Shown: positions 52,442-61,499, counted from the first letter of the stretch. The stretch is DNA of 64,000 nucleotides from Lentzea sp. NBRC 102530 (GCF_030269365.1 NZ_BSTF01000005.1:372001-436000), one strand, 5' to 3'. Program-made: numbers and translations. The notes: a model not told the origin generated them from the sequence alone.

Positions 52442-53356
52442 GTGTCAGTCCTGCTCCAACAGCTGGCCAACGGGGTCATTCAGGGTGCTTTGATCGCCCT
52501 GATCGCCCTCGGGTACACGATGGTGTACGGCATCATCCAGCTGATCAACTTCGCCCACGGCGAGGTTTTCATGGTGGCCTCGTACGGAGGCCTCGCCACG
52601 TTCACGCTTCTTCCTGACGACCTCAAGAAGTCGCCTGCCGTGGCCCTGCCGCTCATGTTCGTCGGCGGCATCGTGGTGGCGGTCGTCGTCGCCGTGATCA
52701 TGGAACGGTTCGCCTATCGCCCGCTGCGCGGCGCGCCCCGTCTGGCACCGCTGATCACCGCGCTCGGCGTGTCCGTGTTCCTGCAGGAAGCCGTGCGCGT
52801 CTGGTACCCCAACGCCACGTCGAACCTGCCGTACCCGAAGGTCTTCCCGGAAGGGAACCTGACCCTCGGCTCGGTCAACATCGCGTGGACCGGCGTGCTG
52901 CTCGTCGCGCTGTCGGTCGGTCTGTCGGTCATCCTGCAGACCTACATCAACAAGTCGCGGATGGGCCGGGCGATGCGCGCCACCGCGCAGGACCCCGACA
53001 CCGCGAAGCTGATGGGCGTCAACCCCGACCGCGTCATCGTGCTGACCTTCATCATCGGCGCCGTGCTCGCGGGTGTCGCTGGTGTCATGTTCGGCGGCTA
53101 CCTGAACAACATCAACATCGACATGGGCTTCCAGAACGGCATCTTCGCCTTCACGGCGGCCGTCCTGGGTGGCGTCGGCAGCATCCGCGGCGCGGTCATC
53201 GGTGCCTTCATCATCGGTCTGATCAAGACCTTGTCCGGCCAGTACATGCCGGGTGGCACCCAGTACGACTACGTGTGGATCTTCGTCGTGCTGATCCTCG
53301 TGCTCGTCTTCCGCCCGCAGGGTCTGTTCGGCGAGCCGGAAAGGGTGCGCGCATGA
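52442..53356 (+). CDS. livH: Branched-chain amino acid ABC transporter permease LivH
   Basis: A 304-residue permease with eight or so membrane helices and the LivH signatures 'IALIALGYTMVYGIIQLINFAHGEVFMV' at the N-terminus and 'RGAVIGAFIIGLIKTLSGQY' near the end. It forms the channel with LivM. GGAGG lies 5-6 nt before GTG at 52442. Its stop overlaps the livM ATG (ATGA at 53353-53356). Confidence 0.94.
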   Translation: MSVLLQQLANGVIQGALIALIALGYTMVYGIIQLINFAHGEVFMVASYGGLATFTLLPDDLKKSPAVALPLMFVGGIVVAVVVAVIMERFAYRPLRGAPRLAPLITALGVSVFLQEAVRVWYPNATSNLPYPKVFPEGNLTLGSVNIAWTGVLLVALSVGLSVILQTYINKSRMGRAMRATAQDPDTAKLMGVNPDRVIVLTFIIGAVLAGVAGVMFGGYLNNINIDMGFQNGIFAFTAAVLGGVGSIRGAVIGAFIIGLIKTLSGQYMPGGTQYDYVWIFVVLILVLVFRPQGLFGEPERVRA

Positions 53357-55077
53357 GCACGGTTGACAGTTCTGCGAAGCGCTCCGCCCTCGCGCCGCTG
53401 GGCAAGCCGTTCGCGATCGCCGGTGGCGTCCTCGCCATCGTCGCGGCACTGCTGCCCTGGGTCACCTTCAGCCTCAACGACGGCAACTGGCCCGACAAGT
53501 CGACTCTGCAGTTCTTCGACGCGCCGTTCCTCGTCACCGGGTTCCGCTGGCACCTGCTGGTGCTCGGCGTGCTCGTCCTCATCGCCGCCTTCGCGCCCAT
53601 TCCGTCGCGCGGCCGGGTCGTCCGGGCGCTCGGCTGGGGCGTCGCGCTGGTGTCGTTCGTCAACGCCGCGTACATCACGGTCAAGGGTGGTGGCCTCGGT
53701 GCCATCACGGCCCTCGACGGTGCCACCGCGTTCGGTGGTGTCGTCGGCATCGTCGCCGGTGTCCTCGTGATCCTCGCGGGGTACGGCATCGGTGTCGAGC
53801 CGGTGCAGGACTGGAACGTCAAGGTCTCGACCCCGGTCGCGTACCTGGTGCTGCTGGTGTCGTTCGGCGCGGTGCTCTACGCCGTGGCCGCGATGCTGAC
53901 CACCGGTGGTGTCGGCACCGCGAACCCGTACGCGGGCGCGATCTTCCTGTCGTTCCTCGGGTTCGCGGCAGGTCTGCTCGCGGCACTGAGCGGCGTCGGG
54001 TTCGTCCGCTGGCTCTCGGCTCTGTCCGAGCAGCACCGCGTGTTCAGCGTGATCGTGCTGGCGGCGTGCGCGCTGCTGCTGCCGTTCACCGAGGCGGGCA
54101 ACGAGTACTGGATGACGGTCGCGGCGAACATCGGCATCTACGCCGCCACCGCGATCGGCCTGAACATCGTCGTCGGCCTCGCGGGTCTGCTCGACCTCGG
54201 GTACGTGGCGTTCATGGGCATCGGCGCCCTCGTGGCGGCGAACTTCTCCGGTGCCGCGACGGCGCACTTCGGCATCACGCTGCCGTTCCCGGTCGCCGCG
54301 GTGATCGCGGCCATCGTGGCCGGCATCTTCGGCGCGGTCGTCGGTTCGCCGACGCTGCGGGTCCGCGGTGACTACCTCGCGATCGTGACGCTGGCGTTCG
54401 GTGAGATCTTCACCCGCTCCGCGCAGAACAACATCGGTGGCATCACCAACGGCTCCAACGCCATCCCCGGCATCCCGGCGCTGTCGCTGTTCGGCGCGGA
54501 GTTCAACAGGTCGATCTCGATCGGCGCCGTGAAGCTCCCCGCCGGTGTCCTCTACTACATCCTCATCGTGCTGCTGGTCGCGGCGACGATGGCGGTGTTC
54601 GCGAACCTCAAGTTCAGCCGCATCGGCCGTGCCTGGATCGCGATCCGCGAGGACGAGGACGCCGCCCGCGCGATGGGCATCCGCACCGGCAAGATGAAGA
54701 TCCTCGCGTTCCTCATCGGCGCCATGCTCGCGGGTCTCGCGGGCGCGGTGTTCGCGCACAAGAACGGCACCGTCTCGTACGAGTCGTTCAAGTTCCTCGA
54801 GTCGGTCACGCTGCTCGCCGCGGTCATCCTCGGCGGCATGGGCTCGATCCCGGGCGCCGTGCTCGGTGCGGCACTGCTGTTCGTGCTGCCCGAGAAGCTG
54901 CGCGACTTCGAGGAGTACCGCCTCATGATCTTCGGCCTCGCGCTGATCCTGATCATGCGGTTCCGTCCGCAGGGCCTCATCCCCGACCGGCACCGCCGGG
55001 CGGAGCTCGCGAACGAGGATGTTGGTGGTGCGCCGGTTGACGAGGTGCACGTCGGGCCGAAGGAGGCGAAGGCGTGA
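53353..55077 (+). CDS. livM: Branched-chain amino acid ABC transporter permease LivM, N-terminally extended
   Basis: A 574-residue permease, well above the usual 320-430. The LivM core starts at about residue 253 ('WMTVAANIGIYAATAIGLNIVVGLAGLLDLGYVAFMGIG') and carries the EAA-like loop ('RAWIAIREDEDAARAMGI') and closing 'GGMGSIPGAVLGAALLFVLPE'. The first ~250 residues add about six further membrane helices of unknown role, with a short linker 'VEPVQDWNVKVSTPVAYL'. ATG overlaps the livH stop, so the extension is part of the gene. A Glu/Ala/Lys-rich tail ends the protein, and the stop overlaps livG. Confidence 0.92.
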   Translation: MSTVDSSAKRSALAPLGKPFAIAGGVLAIVAALLPWVTFSLNDGNWPDKSTLQFFDAPFLVTGFRWHLLVLGVLVLIAAFAPIPSRGRVVRALGWGVALVSFVNAAYITVKGGGLGAITALDGATAFGGVVGIVAGVLVILAGYGIGVEPVQDWNVKVSTPVAYLVLLVSFGAVLYAVAAMLTTGGVGTANPYAGAIFLSFLGFAAGLLAALSGVGFVRWLSALSEQHRVFSVIVLAACALLLPFTEAGNEYWMTVAANIGIYAATAIGLNIVVGLAGLLDLGYVAFMGIGALVAANFSGAATAHFGITLPFPVAAVIAAIVAGIFGAVVGSPTLRVRGDYLAIVTLAFGEIFTRSAQNNIGGITNGSNAIPGIPALSLFGAEFNRSISIGAVKLPAGVLYYILIVLLVAATMAVFANLKFSRIGRAWIAIREDEDAARAMGIRTGKMKILAFLIGAMLAGLAGAVFAHKNGTVSYESFKFLESVTLLAAVILGGMGSIPGAVLGAALLFVLPEKLRDFEEYRLMIFGLALILIMRFRPQGLIPDRHRRAELANEDVGGAPVDEVHVGPKEAKA

Positions 55078-55892
55078 GCACGCCAGTTCTGGAGGCGCGC
55101 GACGTCTCGATGGTCTTCGGTGGCCTCAAGGCGTTGAAGGGCGTCACCCTGACGCTCGACGAAGGCAAGATCGTCGGCCTGATCGGCCCCAACGGTGCGG
55201 GGAAGACGACGTTCTTCAACTGCCTCACGGGTCTGTACACGCCGACCACCGGTCAGGTGCTGCTCAAGGGCAACGTCCTGCCCGGCGACCCGGCGAAGGT
55301 GACGGACGCGGGCGTCGCCCGCACGTTCCAGAACATCCGCCTGTTCCCCAGCATGACCGTGCTGGAGAACGTCATGGTCGGCCGGCACGTGCGGATGAAG
55401 CAGGGCCCCCTGGCCTCGCTGTTCCACGGCCCGTCGTACCAGAAGGGCGAGCGGGCGGCACGAGAGCGTTCGCGGGAGCTGCTCTCGTTCGTCGGCCTGA
55501 ACAACCTGGACGACGAGCTCTCGCGCAACCTCCCGTACGGCGACCAGCGCCGTCTGGAGATCGCGCGCGCGTTGGCGACGGACCCGGCGGTGCTGCTGCT
55601 GGACGAGCCCACCGCGGGCATGAACCCGCAGGAGACGGAAGCGACGCAGCAGCTGATCTTCCGCATCCGCGAGACGGGTGTCTCCGTCGTCGTCATCGAG
55701 CACGACATCAAGTTCATCTTCGGTCTGTGCGACTCGGTCTCCGTGCTCGTGCAGGGCGAACTGCTCGTCGAGGGCAGCCCCGAAGTCGTGCGGGCGGACC
55801 CGCGGGTGGTCGAGGCCTACCTCGGCAAGCCGCCGGAGGAAGTCCAGCACGACGTCGAGGCCGCCGCAGCTGCTGAGGAGGAGCAGGCATGA
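55074..55892 (+). CDS. livG: Branched-chain amino acid ABC transporter ATPase LivG
   Basis: A 272-residue ATP-binding protein with Walker A 'GLIGPNGAGKTTFFNCLTG', a LivG-type signature loop 'RNLPYGDQRRLEIARAL', Walker B 'VLLLDEPTAGMNPQE' and the switch His 'VIEHDIKFI'. The signature is YGDQRR rather than LSGGQ, which is normal for LivG. An acidic/alanine tail (residues ~255-272) extends it slightly. GTG at 55074 overlaps the livM stop; its own stop overlaps the livF start. Confidence 0.94.
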   Translation: MSTPVLEARDVSMVFGGLKALKGVTLTLDEGKIVGLIGPNGAGKTTFFNCLTGLYTPTTGQVLLKGNVLPGDPAKVTDAGVARTFQNIRLFPSMTVLENVMVGRHVRMKQGPLASLFHGPSYQKGERAARERSRELLSFVGLNNLDDELSRNLPYGDQRRLEIARALATDPAVLLLDEPTAGMNPQETEATQQLIFRIRETGVSVVVIEHDIKFIFGLCDSVSVLVQGELLVEGSPEVVRADPRVVEAYLGKPPEEVQHDVEAAAAAEEEQA

Positions 55893-56605
55893 CCGCGCTG
55901 CTCGAAGTCCGCAACCTCTCGGTCGCCTACGGCGCGATCGAGGCCGTCCGCGACATCTCGTTCACGGTCGAGGCCGGCCAGATCGTGTCGCTGATCGGCT
56001 CGAACGGTGCGGGCAAGACCACGACCCTGCGCACCATCTCGGGTCTGCTGCGGCCGGCGTCCGGCGAGATCCTGTTCCAGGGCAAGCCGATCCACAACGA
56101 CCCGGCACACGCGATCCTCGGTGAGGGCATCGCGCACTGCCCCGAGGGCCGCCGGCTCTTCCCGCGGATGACCGTGGAGGAGAACCTGCAGCTCGGTGCC
56201 TACGTCCGCAAGGACGACGGCGTGCAGGCCGACATGGACCGCGTGTACGAGCTGTTCCCCGTCCTGGGGGAGCGCAAGCACAACAAGGCCGGTCTGTTCT
56301 CCGGTGGTGAGCAGCAGATGCTGGCCATCGGCCGCGCCATGATGTCGAAGCCCCGTCTGCTGATGCTCGACGAGCCCTCGATGGGTCTCTCGCCGATCAT
56401 GACGCAGCGGATCTTCGACACCATCAAGGAACTCCAGTCGCTCGGCACCACCATCCTCCTGGTGGAGCAGAACGCGCTGGCGGCCCTGGCGCTGTCGGAC
56501 CACGGGTACGTGATCGACCTCGGCAAGACCACTTTGGACGGTCCGGGGCACTCGCTCCTGGCCGACCAGCGGGTGCGCGACGCGTACCTGGGTGAGGCTC
56601 ACTGA
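55889..56605 (+). CDS. livF: Branched-chain amino acid ABC transporter ATPase LivF
   Basis: A 238-residue ATP-binding protein with Walker A 'SLIGSNGAGKTTTLRTISG', the signature 'FSGGEQQMLAIGRAMMSKPRL', Walker B 'LLMLDEPSMGLSPIM' and 'LLVEQNALAALALSDHGYVI'. It pairs with LivG to power the importer. It is the last gene of livKHMGF and starts at ATG 55889, overlapping the livG stop. A GC-rich terminator follows 15 bp after the stop. Confidence 0.94.
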   Translation: MTALLEVRNLSVAYGAIEAVRDISFTVEAGQIVSLIGSNGAGKTTTLRTISGLLRPASGEILFQGKPIHNDPAHAILGEGIAHCPEGRRLFPRMTVEENLQLGAYVRKDDGVQADMDRVYELFPVLGERKHNKAGLFSGGEQQMLAIGRAMMSKPRLLMLDEPSMGLSPIMTQRIFDTIKELQSLGTTILLVEQNALAALALSDHGYVIDLGKTTLDGPGHSLLADQRVRDAYLGEAH

Positions 56606-56620
56606 GGTTTGTGTTTCGGG

Positions 56621-56650
56621 GCGGGGCGGAGGGGTTGTCCTCCGCCCCGC
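56621..56650 (+). terminator. Terminator of the liv operon
   Basis: A perfect 12-bp GC stem (56621-56632 with 56639-56650) with loop GGTTGT is followed by TTTCG. It is the first of four related elements in the following 400 bp. Confidence 0.75.
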
Positions 56651-57040
56651 TTTCGTATGTCCGGCTGGGATGTGCGGCCGGCACGGCTGTGCTCAGGCGG
56701 ATGAGTGTGGCGTTTGTTTCTGGGGCGGCGGAGGGTTCCGTCCGCCTCGCTTTCGTTCGTCTGGTTGGGGAAGGTGCGGTTGAGGTCGACTGGAGAGGTG
56801 GGGCCGGGCGGGCTTGACGGCCGTGGCTCACGTCTCCGCCCACGTGGATGAGCGCGCCGTGGTGTTGCCGGAGGGCTGAGTTGCGTCGTGGCAGCGGACG
56901 GAGGGTTTCCTCCGGCTCGCTTTGTCTTCGTGTGGTCGAAGCTCGTCGGGATGAGCGGTAGGCCCGTTGGGTGGCTTGGCTGTGGCCCGTGTCGCGGGGC
57001 CGAGGGTTCGTCCGCGCCGCTTCCGGTTGCTCGGCCGGGG
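56621..57040. repeat. Four degenerate copies of a terminator-containing unit
   Basis: The core GAGGGTTnC-TCCGcCtCGCTTTCGT occurs with small changes at about 56629, 56731, 56901 and 57002 (spacings 102, 170 and 101 bp). Flanking words such as GGATGAG(C/T)G and TCTGG(T/C)TGGG also recur, so the unit is about 100 bp. No gene is seen in this 437-bp stretch between livF and the convergent lipase gene. The last copy touches the lipase 3' end. Confidence 0.6.
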
Positions 57041-57042
57041 GA

Positions 57043-58215
57043 TCAGGTGCGGTCGAAGGCGGCCAGGATCTGGGGGAGGGCCAGCTTGGCGGCGCGGCCG
57101 TGGTTCACGTCTGCGCCCAGGTCTACGAGTGTGCTGTGGGCGTGGTGCTGCTTGAGGCGGCGGTCGCAGTAGGCGGAGGTTTCGAGGAGCGTGTCGCGGT
57201 CGCCTGCCGAGGAGTAGATCGTGACGGGGACGCGTGGGCGCCAGTCACAGGTGCTGTCGGCTTCGCGGAGCTTGGCCTTGAGGACGCCGGTCGGGTGGCG
57301 CAGGCGGGCGGTGTAGTCGTCGGTCAGGAGTTCCGGCATCGTCGGCGGGAGGTTCGGGAAGATGTCCTCGTTGCGGTGCTCGCCGTCGAAGAGGGCCTCG
57401 ACCGACGGGTCGCGGAAGACCTCCGCCGGGGTGTCGTAGAGGCGGAAGAGGCGGTTCCAGGCCACCGTCCAGTACGCCATGTACGCGACGCCGTTGGCGA
57501 TCTCGCCGTTCAGCGCCTTGTCGACCAGCAGGCTGGGCTTGAACGGGCCGCCGATCGGGGCCAGCGCCCCCACCTCGAGGTGCCGGTCGGCACCGTTCTG
57601 GACGGCCTCGCCCAGTGCCATGGCCGCGTGGCCGCCCTGCGAGTGACCGGTGATCATGACGCGGCGGTCGGGCCGCAGGCCCAGGGAGGTGGCGTGCTCG
57701 CGGGCCGCTCTGAGGGCGTCCACGGAGGCCGTGACGGTGGACTTCACGTCCACGTAGGGGTGGAAGCCCGGGCCGGTGCCCAGGCCGAGGTAGTCCGGTG
57801 CCGTCGTCAGGTAGCCGGCCGAGGCGAACAGGTAGCTCGCGGCTCTGTCGTTGCCGTCGGCGACGGACGCGACGGAACCCCGGTAGCCGGTGGTGCCGTG
57901 CAGCCACGTGGCCTGGCGGGGTGTGCGATCACCGTTGCGCGGCAGCACCACCAGGGCGCTCGCGGTCGTGGGTCTGCCGAACGCGTCGATGGTCCGGTAG
58001 GTGATGCGCTTCGCGTCGACGGCGAAGCGGACGCGCGAGGCGTCCAAGGCGTGGTCCCCCAGGTATGTGACCAACTGGGAGGTGTCCAGCGTGGACACCG
58101 GGACGACGTCGAGGAGGCTGCCGCGAGCCGGGTGGGCGGACGCGGTGGCCGGGACCGAGGCCGCGACCACCGCGCCGCACAGGACTGCTGCTGTCAGTCG
58201 AGTCGTGAAGGTCAT
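57043..58215 (-). CDS. Secreted lipase-family alpha/beta hydrolase
   Basis: A 390-residue exported protein with a signal peptide (residues 1-27, '...VPATASA') and the secretory lipase (LIP) fold. It has 'ATWLHGTTGYRGSVAS', 'TTAPDYLGLGTGPGFHPYVD', the nucleophile elbow 'VMITGHSQGGHAAMALGE' (GHSQGG), an Asp in 'SSAGDRDTLLE' and a probable His in 'GADVNHGRAA'. Its substrate is probably an ester or acylglycerol outside the cell. ATG at 58215 follows GGGGAC. It is convergent with the liv operon, with the repeat array between. Confidence 0.9.
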   Translation of the reverse strand: MTFTTRLTAAVLCGAVVAASVPATASAHPARGSLLDVVPVSTLDTSQLVTYLGDHALDASRVRFAVDAKRITYRTIDAFGRPTTASALVVLPRNGDRTPRQATWLHGTTGYRGSVASVADGNDRAASYLFASAGYLTTAPDYLGLGTGPGFHPYVDVKSTVTASVDALRAAREHATSLGLRPDRRVMITGHSQGGHAAMALGEAVQNGADRHLEVGALAPIGGPFKPSLLVDKALNGEIANGVAYMAYWTVAWNRLFRLYDTPAEVFRDPSVEALFDGEHRNEDIFPNLPPTMPELLTDDYTARLRHPTGVLKAKLREADSTCDWRPRVPVTIYSSAGDRDTLLETSAYCDRRLKQHHAHSTLVDLGADVNHGRAAKLALPQILAAFDRT

Positions 58216-58311
58216 GTCCCCACGATCTCGGGCTGATCTTGGTCGCACACTGGGGTCAACCGCACAGTCGGGGTGGGGTGAACCCCAGTGCCGGGAGGAC
58301 CGGGCCGGGGG

Positions 58312-58722
58312 TCAGGCGGCCGGCGGCTTGGGGCGCAGGATGCACGTGAGGCGGGCGGTGCAGGTGCGCTTGCCCTCCTCGTCGGTGATCACGATCTCGT
58401 ACGTCGCGGTGCTGCGACCCAGGTGGATCGGGCGGGCCACACCCGTGACGATCCCTTCCCGCGCTGCCCGGTGGTGGGTGCACGACAGTTCGAGCCCGAG
58501 CGCGATGAGCCCGTGCTCCGCGGCGTGCATCGCGGAGGCGATGGAGCCCAGTTGCTCGGCCAGGACGGCGTTGGCTCCGCCGTGGAGCAGGCCGAACGGC
58601 TGGCGGTTGCCCTTGACCGGCATCGTGCCGACCATCTCCTGGACATCCCATCGGGTGATTTCGATGCCCATGCGGACGTGCAACTGCTCGTCGGCGAACT
58701 CGATTGGCAGGTCGGCGGTCAC
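58312..58722 (-). CDS. PaaI-type hotdog thioesterase
   Basis: A 136-residue single hotdog domain with the PaaI/4HBT motif 'PFGLLHGGANAVLAEQLGSIAS' (HGG with following Glu) and 'GIVTGVARPIHLGRSTATYEI'. Such enzymes hydrolyse acyl- or aryl-CoA thioesters. The start is GTG at 58722. It is divergent from polA across only 55 bp, an arrangement common in actinobacteria near pdtaR and liv genes. Substrate is unknown. Confidence 0.9.
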   Translation of the reverse strand: MTADLPIEFADEQLHVRMGIEITRWDVQEMVGTMPVKGNRQPFGLLHGGANAVLAEQLGSIASAMHAAEHGLIALGLELSCTHHRAAREGIVTGVARPIHLGRSTATYEIVITDEEGKRTCTARLTCILRPKPPAA

Positions 58723-58764
58723 ACGGGCTCCAAGGGCTCAAGCGAAACTGTCAGACCCCCACCC

Positions 58765-58770
58765 TAGACT
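58765..58770 (+). promoter_or_regulatory. -10 element for leaderless polA
   Basis: TAGACT lies 7 nt before the GTG at 58778, and no ribosome binding site is present between them. Confidence 0.45.
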
Positions 58771-58777
58771 CGGGCTC

Positions 58778-61450
58778 GTGACTCACTCAGACGTGAAGCG
58801 GCTCCTGCTCATCGACGGTCACTCGATGGCCTACCGAGCGTTCTACGCACTGCCCGCCGAGAACTTCGTGACGAAGACGGGGCAGGTCACGAACGCCGTG
58901 TACGGGTTCACGTCCATGTTGATCAACATCCTGCGCGACGAGCAGCCCACGCACGTCGCGGTGGCGTTCGACGTGTCGCGCAAGACCTTCCGGTCCGAGC
59001 AGTACCCCGAGTACAAGGCGGGGCGCACCAAGACGCCGGACGAGTTCCGCAGCCAGGTCTCCCTGATCAAGGACGTGCTGGCCACGCTGGCCATCCCGAC
59101 CATGGAGAAGGAGAACTACGAGGCGGACGACATCATCGCGACCCTGACCACGCAGGCCGTGGCGCAGGGCATCGAGGTCGAGATCGTCACCGGCGACCGG
59201 GACGCGTTCCAGCTGGTCAGCGACAAGGTGACCGTGCTGTACCCGGTCAAGGGCGTCTCCGAGATGGGGCGGTTCACGCCCGCGTACGTCGAGGAGAAGC
59301 ACGGCGTGCGGCCCGACCAGTACGCGGACTACGCGGCGGTGCGCGGCGACTCGTCGGACAACCTGCCCAACACGCCCGGCGTCGGGCCGAAGACGATCAT
59401 CAAGCTGCTCAACCAGTTCGGCGGGCTCAACGAGCTGGTCGACCGCATCGACGAGGTGCCCGGCAAGGTCGGCGAGGCCCTGCGCGGCAACCTGGCGAAC
59501 ATCATCATGAACCGCCAGCTGACGGAGCTGATCAAGGACGTCGAGCTGCCGTACCAGATCGGCGGCCTCGAGGTGCGGCAGTGGGACCGCGACGCGGTGC
59601 ACCGGCTGTTCGACGAGCTGGAGTTCCGCGTCCTGCGCGACCGTCTCTTCCAGACGCTCACGACCGCGGAACCCGAGGCCGAGGAGGGCTTCGAGGTCTC
59701 CGGCGGAGTGGTTCCGGCGGGCGAGCTCGAGAAGTGGCTGGACGAGCACGCGAGCAAGACGCGCGTCGGTGTCGCGCTGCGCATCACGACGGACCTCGAG
59801 GGCGTCGCGTTCTGCACGGCCGACGGCGAGGGCGGCTACGTCGACGTGACGCAGCTGGGCGAGGCCGACGAGCAGGCGCTCGCGAAGTGGCTCGCGGACG
59901 AGAAGATCGCCAAGGCGGGCCACGACCTGAAGCTGCCGCTGCGCCGCGTGCGCGCCCGCGGCTGGAAGCTGCGCGGCCTGACCTCGGACACGGCGCTCGC
60001 CGCCTACCTGGTGCGGCCCGGCCAGCGGTCGTTCGCGCTCGACGACCTGGCGCTGCGCTACCTCAAGCGCGAGTTGCGGGCCGAGGAGTCCGGCGACGGT
60101 CAGCTGTCGCTGCTCACCGACGAGTCCGAAGAGGCGCAGAAGGTCGCGACCAGCACGATCCTGCGCGCGCGGGCCGTCGCCGAACTCGCGGACCGCCTCG
60201 ACGAGGAGCTCGTCACGATCGGCGGCACCGAGCTGCTCGCGAAGATCGAGCTGCCGCTGATGAACGTGCTGGACGAGGTCGAGGCCGTCGGCATCGCGAT
60301 CGACGTCGACCACCTGTCGGAGCTGGAGGCGCACTTCGCGGCCGGCGTGAAGCAGGCGGCGCAGGACGCGTACTCGGTGATCGGCAAGGAGATCAACCTC
60401 GGCAGCCCGAAGCAGCTGCAGGTGGTCCTCTTCGAAGAGCTCGACATGCCGAAGACGAAGAAGACCAAGACCGGCTACACCACGGACGCGGACGCGCTGC
60501 AGAACCTGTTCGAGCAGACCGAGCACCCGTTCCTGCAGCACCTGCTGTCGCACCGGGACGTCACCCGTCTCAAGTCCACTGTGGACGGGCTGCTGAAGTC
60601 GGTGGCCGACGACGGCCGCATCCACACGACGTTCCACCAGACGATCGCCGCGACGGGCCGGCTGTCCTCGACGGACCCGAACCTGCAGAACATCCCGATC
60701 CGCACGGACGAGGGCCGCCGCATCCGCCAGGCGTTCGTCGTCGGCGACGGCTACGCGGAGCTGATGACCGCGGACTACAGCCAGATCGAGATGCGGATCA
60801 TGGCGACGCTGTCCGGCGACGAGGGCCTGATCGCGGCCTTCAACTCGGGCGAGGACCTGCACACCTACGTGGCGTCGCAGGCGTTCGCGATCCCCACCTC
60901 CGAGGTGACGGGCGAGATGCGCCGCCGCATCAAGGCGATGTCGTACGGCCTCGCGTACGGCCTGTCGGTGTTCGGGCTGTCGCAGCAGCTCCGCATCCCG
61001 ACGGAGGAGGCGCGCGAGCAGATGGAGGCGTACTTCAACCGCTTCGGCGGGGTGCGCGACTACCTCAACGAGATCGTCAAGAAGGCCGGCAAGGACGGCT
61101 ACACCGAGACGGTGCTGGGCCGCCGCCGCTACCTGCCGGACCTGACGTCGGACAACCGCCAGCGCCGCGAGATGGCCGAGCGGATGGCCCTCAACGCGCC
61201 GATCCAGGGCAGCGCCGCCGACATCATCAAGGTGGCCATGCTGGGCGTGTACCGGGCGCTGGAGGAGTCGGGTCTGCGCTCGCGCATGCTCCTGCAGGTG
61301 CACGACGAACTGGTGCTGGAGGTCGCCGAGGGCGAGCGCGAGGCCGTGGAAGCCCTCGTGCGCGACCAGATGGGCAACGCCTACCAGTTGCTGGTGCCGC
61401 TGGAGGTCTCGGTCGGCGTCGGCCGTTCCTGGGACGACGCGGCCCACTAA
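58778..61450 (+). CDS. polA: DNA polymerase I
   Basis: An 890-residue polymerase I. Residues 1-~300 form the 5'-3' exonuclease ('LLLIDGHSMAYRAFYALP', 'VTGDRDAFQLVSD', 'GVGPKTIIKLL'). The middle domain corresponds to 3'-5' exonuclease but lacks the DxE residues ('VALRITTDLEG'), so proofreading is probably absent, as in mycobacterial and Taq enzymes. The polymerase domain (from ~500) has motif A 'MTADYSQIEMRIMA', motif B 'RRRIKAMSYGLAYGLSVFG' and motif C 'LLQVHDELVLEV'. It fills gaps and removes primers. GTG at 58778 follows a -10-like TAGACT by 7 nt; GTG at 58793 is an alternative. Confidence 0.96.
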   Translation: MTHSDVKRLLLIDGHSMAYRAFYALPAENFVTKTGQVTNAVYGFTSMLINILRDEQPTHVAVAFDVSRKTFRSEQYPEYKAGRTKTPDEFRSQVSLIKDVLATLAIPTMEKENYEADDIIATLTTQAVAQGIEVEIVTGDRDAFQLVSDKVTVLYPVKGVSEMGRFTPAYVEEKHGVRPDQYADYAAVRGDSSDNLPNTPGVGPKTIIKLLNQFGGLNELVDRIDEVPGKVGEALRGNLANIIMNRQLTELIKDVELPYQIGGLEVRQWDRDAVHRLFDELEFRVLRDRLFQTLTTAEPEAEEGFEVSGGVVPAGELEKWLDEHASKTRVGVALRITTDLEGVAFCTADGEGGYVDVTQLGEADEQALAKWLADEKIAKAGHDLKLPLRRVRARGWKLRGLTSDTALAAYLVRPGQRSFALDDLALRYLKRELRAEESGDGQLSLLTDESEEAQKVATSTILRARAVAELADRLDEELVTIGGTELLAKIELPLMNVLDEVEAVGIAIDVDHLSELEAHFAAGVKQAAQDAYSVIGKEINLGSPKQLQVVLFEELDMPKTKKTKTGYTTDADALQNLFEQTEHPFLQHLLSHRDVTRLKSTVDGLLKSVADDGRIHTTFHQTIAATGRLSSTDPNLQNIPIRTDEGRRIRQAFVVGDGYAELMTADYSQIEMRIMATLSGDEGLIAAFNSGEDLHTYVASQAFAIPTSEVTGEMRRRIKAMSYGLAYGLSVFGLSQQLRIPTEEAREQMEAYFNRFGGVRDYLNEIVKKAGKDGYTETVLGRRRYLPDLTSDNRQRREMAERMALNAPIQGSAADIIKVAMLGVYRALEESGLRSRMLLQVHDELVLEVAEGEREAVEALVRDQMGNAYQLLVPLEVSVGVGRSWDDAAH

Positions 61451-61466
61451 GGGGCAGAACGCGAAT

Positions 61467-61499
61467 CAGCCCGCCTGAGCCAGGTGCTCGGGCGGGCTG
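61467..61499 (+). terminator. polA terminator
   Basis: A 14-bp stem (61467-61480 with 61486-61499, one G-U pair) with a 5-nt loop is followed by TGTCTTTCT, 16 bp after the polA stop. Confidence 0.8.

Noticed and set aside
58787..61447. Very long open frame opposite polA (886 codons)
   Set aside because: Antisense frame in a high-GC gene; the product is Arg/Leu/Val/His-rich low-complexity sequence, and polA on the other strand is certain.
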